Translations under genes and position numbers: made by a program
Shown: positions 1 through 10,460 of the stretch, in pieces
How the letters are laid out: each line of letters begins with the position of its first letter
Numbering within the stretch: the first letter of the stretch is position 1
The notes under the pieces: model-generated
What the model saw: the letters and a program-made list of their open reading frames with translations, nothing else
Database searches by the model: none
What the model was told of the DNA's origin: nothing
Origin: Tigriopus japonicus
Taxonomy: Eukaryota; Arthropoda; Copepoda; Harpacticoida; Harpacticidae
Length of the DNA: 64,000 nucleotides
NCBI GenBank assembly: GCA_010645155.1
Contig: CM021314.1
Span: forward strand, 8,880,292 to 8,944,291
Reading direction: 5' to 3'

Positions 1-293
1 AAATATGTAATAATTGGATTTTTTATGTTAACTTTCTATTTACATTCTAATTTTCAAATATACAAATTCTTCAAATTGAATTGCACATTATGAGTTCCCG
101 GAACCTTTCTCACCTTTTTTGTAACAGTTGTTCCTTAAGTTTAGGTTCATGGCTGAAACGTTGTTAAAATCTCGGTATCTAAAAACGAATTCAGTATACT
201 TAATTTAATGCCAAGGATTTCGTTATAATTTTCAACAATGACATTTCTGCCAGTTCTCTTCGGTCTTCACATGTTCAGGAACCACTGTACTTC

Positions 294-424
294 AGGACGA
301 ATTTCAAAAATACACACTGGGTCCAATCATTGTACTAAAATGTGAGTTTTTTGCTACAAATATATTGTTCCGTTTAATTTTCATTGTAGTAATCGGACCC
401 AGTGTGTATTTTGAAAGTAATCCT
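294..424. repeat. 131-bp foldback (MITE-like) inverted repeat
   Basis: Two arms of about 40 bp face each other around a spacer of about 50 bp. The left arm starts AGGACGAATTTCAAAAATAC and the right arm, read in reverse complement, starts AGGATTACTTTCAAAATAC. Both then share ACACTGGGTCC. There is no open frame inside. No convincing target-site duplication was seen at the ends, so the family is unassigned; a degraded DNA transposon remnant is the simplest reading. Confidence 0.6.
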
Positions 425-689
425 GGCTTGAGCCATCCTTGACATATTTCAAACGGTCATCATTTTTGCATAGTTGCTTCCTTTTGGTAATAAAGCAGTC
501 CCAAAAAACTGAAGTATTTTTTGAATATATTATCTCCCATGCGAGAGCATTTCAATAAACGATTCAATCTCATTTGAAAACAAACTTCAGAGAAGCCTAA
601 ATTGTTAAGCATTTGAGTTCACCCAAAGAAAACAAATCGCCATCACGTACATTTTTTCATCCACCTGTAAATTAATGCCCGTCCCCAAA

Positions 690-1004
690 TTAATAGAAAC
701 TAAGCAGACGGCATCTGTCTGACTTTGTGAAGCAAGTGTTTCTGAGATGCCTTGCCACATATCTTCTATTTGTTTCCTCTTCCTTTCTCTGTCGACGGTC
801 TGGGCTCTTATCGCCCTGGAGCAAAGGGCCCATAGCTTTCAGAGAACTGCGTGAGTGCAACGGGTCCTGAAACGTTTTCTGGATTTCGGGAAGAACTTGT
901 GACGTCATTGGAAGGCGCCATACTCGACAGATCTCATAAGCAGTGACGTTATCAAATGGAAGGAAGCTCTCCTCTGGGATAGCAAGTTGCGCCATACCTT
1001 CCAT
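690..1004 (-). CDS. Unrecognised 104-aa ORF, possible gene or exon
   Basis: A minus-strand frame opens at an ATG at 1004 and runs 104 codons to a stop at 690. The product is soluble, mixed in composition and not low-complexity, with a basic stretch in the C-terminal half (DRRQRKEEETNRR) and no signal peptide or membrane segment. A second in-frame ATG four codons downstream is an alternative start. I do not recognise a family. No splice sites or poly(A) signal were tied to it, and it stands alone. It may be a chance ORF, an internal exon, or a small lineage-specific gene. Confidence 0.22.
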   Translation of the reverse strand: MEGMAQLAIPEESFLPFDNVTAYEICRVWRLPMTSQVLPEIQKTFQDPLHSRSSLKAMGPLLQGDKSPDRRQRKEEETNRRYVARHLRNTCFTKSDRCRLLSFY

Positions 1005-2599
1005 CCAAAACAACCAATGGATCGTTCCAGATTGGTCGGAAGTGTCCCTTCTTGGAGTAGGTCATGTCGCACAAAAAGGAGCATTCATGATAGTTTTTGC
1101 TCGAGCCACTTGGAACAAAGAATGGTTCTCTCTTTTTTGGTTTCCAACGTCAGTACAGATACAACAGGTCATTGAACATGGGACCACGTGATCCAGTTTC
1201 TTAACCATTTTTAAACCTGTGGATCATTGAAACAATAACAAAGAAATATGAACTGTGTGTCCGTATCATGCCAAACCCAAATGTTACGAGTGATAGAGTA
1301 GATAAGGTGGCTTGAAATTTCGCAATTAGCATGTCGAACAACCTGTTGGCCATTTTCCTTATTGTTCGTTTGATGAGCTAACGTGCAGATGCTGTGGAAT
1401 GTCGACGGACGAGCAACAAATATCATGTCATACGAGTATCACCTATGATGAGGTGGAGTTTCAGTTGATCAGTGGAAAGGTATGATCTTTCGGCGGTGTG
1501 CCGATCTAGGCCTAATTGTCATCTCTGTTCAGCTGGGCCCTCGTTTTCTTACCCCTCTTGGCAGTTGACGACTTGAAATCACTGTCTGACGGTGGTGATG
1601 GTGATACACTCCCCTTCCGAGCTTCTGCCTCTCTCTCGGTTAAGCTCTGAGGCTTATGTAGTGAATTGAGTGTACGTAGGTTGCCACGGACATGTCAAAC
1701 CGATGAACAGCAAATGTACTAGACGGGTAGAGACGAGAGTGAGAGAGAAGAGCTAGAGAGATCTAGAGAATTCTCCAGACTTCTCAGCACAAGCTGTGCT
1801 GGATGGAAGAGACGACGCCATTATTGCGGCTGTGCGCGCCCGTAGATCTTCGCTTTGACGGCATGGATGGGTTGAACACTGACTGGCCTGGAGTTAAGGT
1901 CGATGTTTATATATATTCGATGGTGCCTTCAGACATTTCCAGTTGTTTCCATTCTTTTTAGCTTAAATCGGGTCTAGTTATGTTGCGTACCACGGGTGCT
2001 ATACCATATAAAAAGGCATGAAAATGAATGATCGGAGCTACATCTTCTTTCATAACATGCCCCAGAGTTAATGCCAATAAATGTCGGGTAAGAGACGGAG
2101 TGAGTTAGAGTGAGTGGCCCTGGCCTCCAATAGCGCTGTTCTTGGAAGAAGGGAGAGGGAGGGAGAGAGAAGGCCCTTCTTCTCAATCTTCGTCTTCTCC
2201 TCCCTTGACTGAACTTGAGTTGACCGCAGGCACCATGGAGGAGGGGCGCAATCCAATAAAGGCATTGCTCCCACTCACTTTGAGGAGAGCCATGCCTGAA
2301 TCCGAGCCAGCACAGCGCTGGAAAAGCGGATCTTCGAGTCGGTGATCCCACTCCTGTTTCCAATGCGGATTTATCCAGTATGAGCGCTAGAGACGCCACC
2401 GGCCGTTTGCCGTCCAGGCCCTCTCGATAAGCGCATTTCTAAGCCCAAGACTTCTCAACAAGAACAGCAAGCACCTTGTCCAATTCCAGCGCCCGGCGTC
2501 CTCTGCGTCCTCCTTTTGCTCCTTTTGGTTCCTCTTCTCTTCCCTGAACTCACTGTTGAGCCGGCCGTTTTTCAGCGCGATCCTCGTTCGTTCGTTGGT

Positions 2600-2981
2600 G
2601 CCGTCGAGGTAAAGAGTGAGAAGTGGCCTTAGAAGTTCGAAGTAGCTCTGGCCGTGTACGGCTCGATTTGGAAGGGGGATTGCGGGGGCCGACGGCTCGC
2701 TCGCATTTTCAAGTGAGGGAGTCCCAAAAGTTTTAGTGCAGTGTCGAATAGCGAAGCGTGAACAGGCCGAACATTTCGTTACTCACTTAGTGCGTGAAAG
2801 AGGAAAAAGTACATATACACATACTAGGGAGTGAGAGCACCGTAACAGAAGGGAGAAACGTTTCCCCCTCAGTGCTGGAAATAGTCAAGAATAAGCATTG
2901 AAAAAGCCATACTTCACTCAAAGTCAGAGTTGGCTGTGAACTTCTAAATAATCTTCAGTCGCCACAAGAACAAAAAAAGAG
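2600..2981 (+). other. Candidate non-coding first exon of TENT5
   Basis: A perfect splice donor (AAGAG then GTGAGTG) occurs at 2981/2982, and no downstream exon other than the TENT5 exon is evident, where a matching acceptor sits at 4861-4866. Splicing the two would place a leader upstream of the TENT5 start codon. The 5' end of the exon cannot be fixed from sequence, so the left boundary given is nominal. This is inference from splice signals only. Confidence 0.3.
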
Positions 2982-4866
2982 GTGAGTGTACAAATTCACG
3001 TGGAAAGCTCCATCCAGATTGGTAGTGTACGATATGGACGCTTCAAGCCAGATATGGCCTTGCTTGGTCTTGGCTTGGGCTCGCCAAGAAAGGCATGGCA
3101 AGAGCGAGAGAGAAAATACCGTCTCCAAAATTTGTGAGATGTGCATAATCCCAAAGCAAGACACGCAGTCAGCTTCATTTACCAAGGTGCTGCTTTTTCG
3201 ATTTGAAAAAAGCTGCTTGATTGGCAAATTCTGCCATACGGTCGTCGGAAACATAATGTTTACTAGATTAACAGACCACTTTGAGATTATTGATGGACTG
3301 GCTAGTGTGCACTTGAAGCAGTGCTAGAGAAAAATCCTTCCACTTTCCCTTGGAGTGTCATTTGTAACGGCCACGACCACCACAAACTGGCCTTCAAGTG
3401 GACAGATTCAAACGTGTTGTATTTCTCAATCAATAGAAGCAAGCTTTACCATGACCTCTATCAGAAAGGAGGCCATGGCTTGTGATTTGTCTCCGATGAA
3501 GCGATTTTGATGTTGCAGGGGGCTTGTTGCTAATCAGATACATTGCAAAGCAGAAGATCCAACATTAACTACGTGAATGAGACGAGTTAGAGCAGATATA
3601 CAGTAGTTTCTGCCCTTTCCATCTTCTTGGATTTACTTTTACATCCTCCACCGAAGTTGCTGGGTGTTTCCACTGTTCTATAAGAGCATTTGTTTCACCC
3701 GATTTCATTTTTCAACATGATCGGGCACAAATATTGACTTAGAGCGTGCATGTTTGCCAACTTACCCTCTCTCATTGCATTGAGTCCAACATTTGAGGGT
3801 TGTTGTCCTTGTGTTCGAAAAAGAACGCTGTACCCACAACGGTAGAATTTGTCAAATATACGGAATATAACGAGAGAAAAGCTAGGGGGGGTTAAGCAAA
3901 TTCGATCCCTTGTCTTGGTAGTGTGTAAGTAAAAAATTACATAAAACCTCCGACAGCTGGTTTTGGGAATTTGCTGGATTTTTCTCATGCTTTTTCCGAA
4001 TGAATCTCCTTGCATTACCCACCAACAAACGTGATAATCGCATTAGCTTGATCTACACAACTTAAAGGATTTAGTAAACAGGTTTTATTGTAAAGGTTGT
4101 TGCGTTTTCGAGTGAGTTGAACTAAAACATCGTTTATCACTTTTTTTTTCGTTGACAAACTACTGAGCAATGAAATTCGAAAATTCTTATCACATACCAT
4201 GTTGTAAGCGAGAACGTGAAAACAAGAGTGTTCTTAAAACTACAAAACAACGTCCTTTTACTATTTATGAAACACGAAAGGAATTGAATTGGGTCCATGT
4301 TTTTGGGAAAAAATCGATCTATATGGCTATACGTCTACTTCTTGCACGCACTAATATACTAATACATTTTTGTGAACGTAGACTTGACCACGAGTATTGA
4401 GAGCACTCGAGCTCACACCTTCATATTTTTGAAAATAACCCAATGACGATAGAGAGCCAAGGCTGACTGGGTCCTTATTGACGAAAAGATTGGTCGTCGG
4501 GCTTGTTCATTTGGTGGCTTGGAATGAATGTGAGGTCTTTCTTTCCTTGTTCCTCCCTTTCTCCATACATTGAAAGCCATAATGTAGGTTCAAAGGCCTG
4601 TGGTAGGTCCGATTGCAGGAAAGACGCAGGGCCTTAAGTGAGTAGCAAGGCCGACTATCTTTGGGCTTACTTAAGAGAAAGGAATTAGATTAGAGCTTAT
4701 TGATATTTACACTAATGTTTGTGTACTTATCATACAAGGCCAACAGGCTCGCTTTCAGCTAGTGATAGGCAAAGGAAGGCCATGGCATGGCGAAATAGTT
4801 GCCTACGAAATCGTCCTCGTCAAATGTTTATATCGAGCTGTGACATGTTTAAATTTGTCATTTCAG
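2982..4866 (+). other. Candidate 5' intron of TENT5
   Basis: The stretch begins with GTGAGTG and ends with a pyrimidine-rich TTTGTCATTTCAG directly before the TENT5 coding exon. It contains only short, unrelated open frames. Several (for example 2986-3327) have no recognisable product and no support. If the donor at 2982 is not used, this is simply upstream intergenic DNA. Confidence 0.35.
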
Positions 4867-4920
4867 CGGGGAACTTTGGAGTTGTCAGAACAAGTCTACA
4901 AGGCCATCCCAGCCTTAACC

Positions 4921-6516
4921 ATGATCGACAACATGCCCCAAATCGAGATTCCGGATGAGAAGGACCAACGGTTCTGTGTGCTCTCCTACGAGCAAGTCAA
5001 ACGACTCAACGACTTGATGAGTGCGGACATCTCTATCTATGGTCGTGGAAATTTCCCTACCATTGAAGTGAGGCTTTGTGAATTGGTTAGCGTGGTACGC
5101 AAGCGCCTCGAAAGCGATGGCGTAAAAGTCAAGGAAATCCGATTGAATGGCTCTGGCGCCTCCTCGGTATTGGCCGAGGACTCAGCCCAAATCTCATACA
5201 ACGATCTCGACCTCATCTTCTCTGTGGACCTGAGCACAGGCAAGGCTTACGACCGGGTCAAGTGTGCTGTGCTGGACTCTCTCATGGACCTGTTGCCCAA
5301 GGAGGTGTCCAGGAAAAGGATGTCTAGTTGTTCCATGAAGGAGGCTTACGTTTCCAAGATGGTCAAAGTGAACGATAGTGATAGGTGGTCCCTTATTACT
5401 CTGGGCAACAACAGGACGAACTCTGTCGAGCTAAAGTTTGTTCACCATATGCGCCGCCAATACGAGTTCTCGGTGGATTCCTTCCACATTCTCTTGGACA
5501 CGCTGTTCCTCTACTACGATTGCGCTCAGATGGAGATTAGTGAGAACTTCTATCCCACCGTCGTGGGTGAGAGCATGTTTGGCAATTTTCACGAGGCCCT
5601 CTGCCATCTCCACAACAAGCAGATCGCCACCCGCAATCCCGAGGAGATCCGAGGAGGAGGTCTTCTCAAGTACTGCAACCTCTTGTGCAAAGGCTACAAA
5701 CCCGCTCAACCTGAGCAAGTCAAGAACATGGAACGCTACATGTGCTCCAGGTTCTTCATCGATTTCCCCGACATCCATCAACAGCAAGCCAAGTTGGAAA
5801 ATTACCTCTATTGCCACTTCCAGAGCTCGGAGGACCGTCTGAAGCACGACTATCTCATGATCCTTCACCAAGTGGTGAATGAGTCTACCGTCTGTCTCAT
5901 GGGACATGAGCGCAGACTCACCCTGTCGCTCATCGAGGACATGGCCTACCAACATTCCTTCACCTCTTCAGAGCATCAGCAGTACCATCATCACCATCAA
6001 TACCCACAATATGTGACAATGGAGCCTCATCTCCACCACCACCATCATAACAACAATCACCACCACAACAACCACAACAGTAGTAGTAACCACCACAGCA
6101 ACAGTAACCCAAGCAGTTCGGCGTCTTCAGTCATTGACGACCCCAACCTGTTGAGCCCCATGTCGATGAGTGATGCTTCCTCAACCATATCGTCCGCTTC
6201 TTCCACGGGATCTAGTAGTGGTTACACCACCCCACAAAAGCCAGACACTCCTGGACCTCTTCCCAACACGTCCCAACCACCTCCACCCACAAACATGATC
6301 CCCACTTACGAGATCGTCACCTCCTGTCAGCCGGCCGTGGTGTACTCCAATGGCTACTATTACACCTCCTTCATGTCGCCCCCACAAGGACACCCAGGTC
6401 AGACCCATACAACCACAGTGACAAGCACCACCAGTCCTTGCATTGCTTGTGCCACTTGCAACCAATGGGTCAGCAATTCCATGATGGTCCACCCCACAGA
6501 GCAGGCGAGCTCGTAG
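4921..6516 (+). CDS. TENT5: TENT5 (FAM46) terminal nucleotidyltransferase / non-canonical poly(A) polymerase
   Basis: The 531-residue product belongs to the TENT5/FAM46 family, cytoplasmic non-canonical poly(A) polymerases that extend mRNA tails, often of transcripts for secreted proteins. The nucleotidyltransferase core fills about residues 15-340. A GSG motif at 77-79 leads to DLDLIF, whose Asp95 and Asp97 are the metal-binding pair, and VELKF further on supplies the third acidic position. The helical C-terminal lobe with [11 protein letters not shown] and [10 protein letters not shown] is also family-typical. I chose the ATG at 4921 because the frame is open upstream without any ATG, an acceptor (TTTCAG) ends at 4866, and the context is good (AACCATGA). 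The whole coding part is one exon. Residues 345-531 are a low-complexity tail (His/Asn, Ser, Pro/Thr) absent from the compact vertebrate proteins. Family assignment is confident; the exact paralogue is not. Confidence 0.93.
   Translation: MIDNMPQIEIPDEKDQRFCVLSYEQVKRLNDLMSADISIYGRGNFPTIEVRLCELVSVVRKRLESDGVKVKEIRLNGSGASSVLAEDSAQISYNDLDLIFSVDLSTGKAYDRVKCAVLDSLMDLLPKEVSRKRMSSCSMKEAYVSKMVKVNDSDRWSLITLGNNRTNSVELKFVHHMRRQYEFSVDSFHILLDTLFLYYDCAQMEISENFYPTVVGESMFGNFHEALCHLHNKQIATRNPEEIRGGGLLKYCNLLCKGYKPAQPEQVKNMERYMCSRFFIDFPDIHQQQAKLENYLYCHFQSSEDRLKHDYLMILHQVVNESTVCLMGHERRLTLSLIEDMAYQHSFTSSEHQQYHHHHQYPQYVTMEPHLHHHHHNNNHHHNNHNSSSNHHSNSNPSSSASSVIDDPNLLSPMSMSDASSTISSASSTGSSSGYTTPQKPDTPGPLPNTSQPPPPTNMIPTYEIVTSCQPAVVYSNGYYYTSFMSPPQGHPGQTHTTTVTSTTSPCIACATCNQWVSNSMMVHPTEQASS
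5980..6113 (+). repeat. CAC/CAT/AAC repeat encoding the His/Asn tract of TENT5
   Basis: Runs of CAC, CAT and AAC/AAT codons inside the TENT5 coding exon encode strings of His and Asn, followed by Ser-rich sequence. It is in frame and uninterrupted. Such tracts expand and contract by replication slippage, so length is likely to vary between individuals. Confidence 0.85.
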
Positions 6517-9500
6517 AGAGCTTTGCATATGTTTGCGCTAAAGAGAGAGACAGGGGAGGGAAGGAAGAGAAGGGAGGGAGGGAGAGAAACAAAGAAACAA
6601 ATAGCTAACTAACCAGGCCAAGAAAGAAGACTGGTCGTCCGGCATCTTGATCGGTTTGGAATTCCTTTCTAAAATCTCAGGGAACAAATGGAGGAATGAA
6701 TGGGAGGCCCCAATCCCGACCGTTCAAGGACGACCAAAGCAAGAACTTCGACACCCACTGTCAGGTCTCTTTAGAGGCGACAGAAGAAGCCACATTTTCT
6801 GTTTCATTGATCATCATTTCCATCATAATCATCATCATTAATATTATCATTACGACGACGACTACGACTTCTACAAAACTTCAATCAGAAAATATCCACC
6901 ATAGTGGATGAAAAAATAGTCACAATCAATATGGTACAAGGTCCATGAGATTTAAATGTCAGGAACGCACTCTATGAATTGGCTCATATCTCTTGCAAAA
7001 AATAAGACTCGTTTAACTTCACATGAAACGAGACAAAATATCATCGCCACCACACATCACTATCATCCTCAATGTTGTTGTCATCATCATCACTATTACT
7101 ACTACTATTACAAGTACTCCTGCTACGTCTGCAACTTCTACCGTGTTTATCCTTGGTAATATTTCCAGTGGTATGCTATTGGGAAGATTAAAAAGGAGCC
7201 GCTCGTCATCACTACAATACACCCTTCTCTCTCTCCCTCCCTTTCAACAAAAAGGTATTATCAATGATCAAGACCAAATCACCACCAAGTAATGGAGAAA
7301 GGAAGCTGGTCAAGACGTGTTTTCCATGCAGTTTCTTCGGACTTTATCTGGCACTTCCTTGAAGAAAAGACTACGTCCAAGATGAAGATGGAGATTTCAA
7401 TATATCACACCAAACTTAGTTTTCATAGTGAAACAATCAAACAAGCAGGAGTGCCAAGGCAACGGAAGAACAAGAAGAAGATTTTTCGAATTTTTCAACA
7501 CCGCATCTGTGAGACTCGTTGCAATTTTTGTGCCTAAAATCAACCCCAACTTTGAATTGGATGCCAACAACCATGCATAGTTTGTAAACAAACCCAACAA
7601 AACAAAGAAGTAGTAGAAAATATGTTCGAATAGCAAGCAATCGTATCAATGTATTGAAATAGCAAAACAGAAAGGAAAAAAAACTGAAGAGTCTTTAGTC
7701 ATCTGATAATTACAAAAACAGTAAACCAAGTGTTCCCGAACTCGATTATCCTTCAATGCAGATACGGCTTCTCTGTGCAAGTCATTATCCTTCAGTTACG
7801 ATGAAGCCATTCCCCCCAAAACTAAGGTCATTTGTGGTGCGACCACTTTCTCTTCGAGGGTAACCCCCCAAATTTTCATCCTTCTCTTGTTCTCCAATGT
7901 ATCTCTCATGTCCAAAGGCATTTTTATCGAAGTCAACTTTCAAGTTCACCTTGATGACTCTTTCGGAAGAAGTCCAATTCGACAAGAAGTTTCTCCTGAT
8001 TGACTCGGAAGTCTGTAAAACATTCAAGGCAACCGACGAGCAAAGAGTGCAGTGCAGTTTCCCCTTGAATTAACCTAACGGTTCAGATTGATCATTAAAA
8101 TGGCCTTCAAACGACTTCAGTATTCCATTTGCCCGAGTTCAGAGCCGCTTGATGGGCTCGAGTCCGGAGGCAATGAAGAACAAGGTGAAATTGGAAGTAA
8201 TACTTTTCATCGGTGCTCACGAAGCACTCGTAGCAACTCACTTGAATCTGTGTGATAATTCGGAAGATAATTTTCTGTCCAACCGTCTCTCTCACTCTTT
8301 TTCTCTCGAAGGATTATTCGAATATTGCAAAAAATATCGTCTTCAAACATTTTCTCGACTAGACTTTGGTGACAACTTTGGTCTATCCGTACCTGCCGCT
8401 TCCTTCATTTTCAAGTTGTTCCCATGTGTGCAATCGTAGTTTTTCCCCATTCTTCGCCCCATCACCATTCCTATTACTGGTACTTCTTCTACTACTGCTA
8501 CTACCAACACATCTTCTGCTATGATTATTTGAATGTTGTTGCTACTATTGCTCCTATCACTACTTTACTGTTACAAAAACAACAACTACTACTACCACTA
8601 CTATTACTATACTATTACTTTACTACTACCTAATATGACCTACTGTAAAGGTTCTGATCCACGAACACGCCAAGAGCCCTTTCATTGTTCACCAAATGTT
8701 ACTTTTGGCCTATTTGACCCGGTCTCAACACGAATACCAAGGTGGTCGACCAATGAAGACGCTTTCTTCTCTGTGTCAACCTCCCGTGTTGTTTGCTATG
8801 GGCTTCATGGTCCTCATCTCAATGACAAATGGTGGCAGTCAATTGATTCTCCCATGCACATCGTTAAAATTTCTCAACAATGCTTTTGGCCTTTTCGTAT
8901 CCTTTTTTTATGGAACTTATTTTGCTCATTCCTTGCCGTCAAGATCAGGGACCCCCAAACATTTCAAATGCCAACTTGTAGCAAGTCCAGCCAGCCTCCT
9001 TGTACACACACATACATACACAGTTCTGCCTGATTTCTACTAAGTCTTTTCCCCATTCTCCTGACCAATGTCTGTCTGTGTAACATTGTAAAAAGTCGAT
9101 TTAGTCATGCTCTTTCCCGACGACTTGACTCGCCATTTGAGTGGGTGTCTCTTTTTAACATTTCATTTCTCTCGGGCTTTACATACCTCTCCGTTGTTCA
9201 TATCAAATGTGAGGGGATTTACTGGATGGAACCTTCGATTCCCTTCAGCCTCCATCATCACCACCACCTTGTGTTTGTTGTCTCAACCACCGCCGTTGTT
9301 GTTGTTCTTGTTCTAGTTCTTGTTGCTACTGTTTATCCCCGTGTTTCTAAAGTGATGTACTACATACATACATACAACCACCACCATCCTCAAAGTTGAG
9401 TAGCAGGTAGTTCCCCTCCTCCCTCCTCATCCTTCTTCTTATTGAGTTGTTGTCACTACCCCCTCTCAAAAGCACTCTTCTTTGGTCGTTTCGGGGTCAG

Positions 9501-10460
9501 GCAATTGAAGATAGAGCAATCTAATTTTAATCTTTGCATCAAAATTCACTCACGATCTCGATTACTCCAACTTTCAATGGTTTTTTGTTGTGAAAAAAAC
9601 CCTTGTCTTCACTCTTGTCAGTGTATTCTTACAACAAAGTTTCTCATTCGTCCCAAACTGGATCCCCTTTATCCTGTGGTCCCCACCGTTGTTAGAGTGG
9701 GCTGAAGAAAAAGTGCCTCCACCCCAAAATCGTGTTGGAAACCTCTTGAAAGGAGAACACACTCACAACCCACAACACAAAGACATATTTTGCCATATTT
9801 TCCAGTTTCATACAAGAATGGGTTTTGCTCCATTTGCTCGGTTTCTCCCTTGGGAGTTTGGAGCACCTCAGCAGCATTAAATTCAGTCAGCAGAAATGGC
9901 TTTGTTTTGGAGCACTTGATTGACGCTCGTCTAACGAACCGACTTCAAATACTATTACATTACTATTTCGACATGCAAAACAACACAATCAGATTACTGG
10001 AATTCGTCTCTCTCTTTTTTCTCTTTCTTTATTGTTTGCTCTGCTTCTAATGCTACAAATGACGATCTATTATATATTTCTTGGCCAATGTCCTCCCCAT
10101 TACTTGTACTACTTCCTCCTCTATAACTACCACCACTTACACTACAAAGTTGTACGATTACAATTGCTGCTGATGCTACAAGAATGACAAGAATAGTCCA
10201 AAAACCATATCTTCCTGATCGACGATGATAATATACTTCTACTATTGCTACGATATCTCTATATTCTTGTTATGATGAACAGTAGTCGACGGTTGATTCC
10301 TTGCTGAATTATTAACAAACAGGACACTGTACAATCCCAAAAAAATATGTCATCATCAACATCATCTAAAAATGTATAATGTATTGCGTACCTACACAAA
10401 ATACAAACTAAAATTCAAAACCCAATTATAAAAAGCTTAAAAAAGACAAAGACAATAAAA
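6517..10460. other. Region after TENT5 rich in trinucleotide repeats; possible long 3' UTR
   Basis: No supported gene. Degenerate trinucleotide repeats dominate parts of it: CAT/ATC and ACG at about 6808-6875, CAT/CTA at about 7040-7130, CTA/CTT at about 8470-8632, and CAC/GTT at about 9250-9330. Open frames here are products of these repeats. TENT5 genes commonly have long 3' UTRs, so part of this may be transcribed. No AATAAA close to the stop was seen; one occurs near 10453. Confidence 0.4.
8470..8632. repeat. Imperfect CTA/CTT trinucleotide microsatellite
   Basis: About 160 bp of interrupted CTA, CTT and TAC repeats, giving artificial Leu/Tyr-rich open frames on the plus strand. No coding meaning is apparent. 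Confidence 0.75.

Larger units (their letters stand above)
1..2599. other. Gene-poor left flank
   Basis: No gene with a recognisable product is visible. The stretch holds the foldback repeat at 294-424, one unrecognised minus-strand ORF (690-1004, listed separately) and, from about 1700 on, GA- and CT-rich DNA with short open frames that look like low-complexity shadows. The part from about 2100 to 2600 has the composition often seen near promoters and 5' leaders, which fits a transcription start for the downstream TENT5 gene, but no TATA box or other core element could be assigned. Confidence 0.4.

Noticed and set aside
900..907. CRE-like octamer TGACGTCA (also near 27442, 37981 and 39630)
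   Set aside because: An 8-bp palindrome is expected by chance at about this order; only the one near 37981 sits upstream of a gene, and one lies within coding sequence.
5431..5955. 174-codon minus-strand frame inside TENT5
   Set aside because: Antisense shadow of a GC-biased coding exon; the plus-strand frame has unmistakable family motifs.
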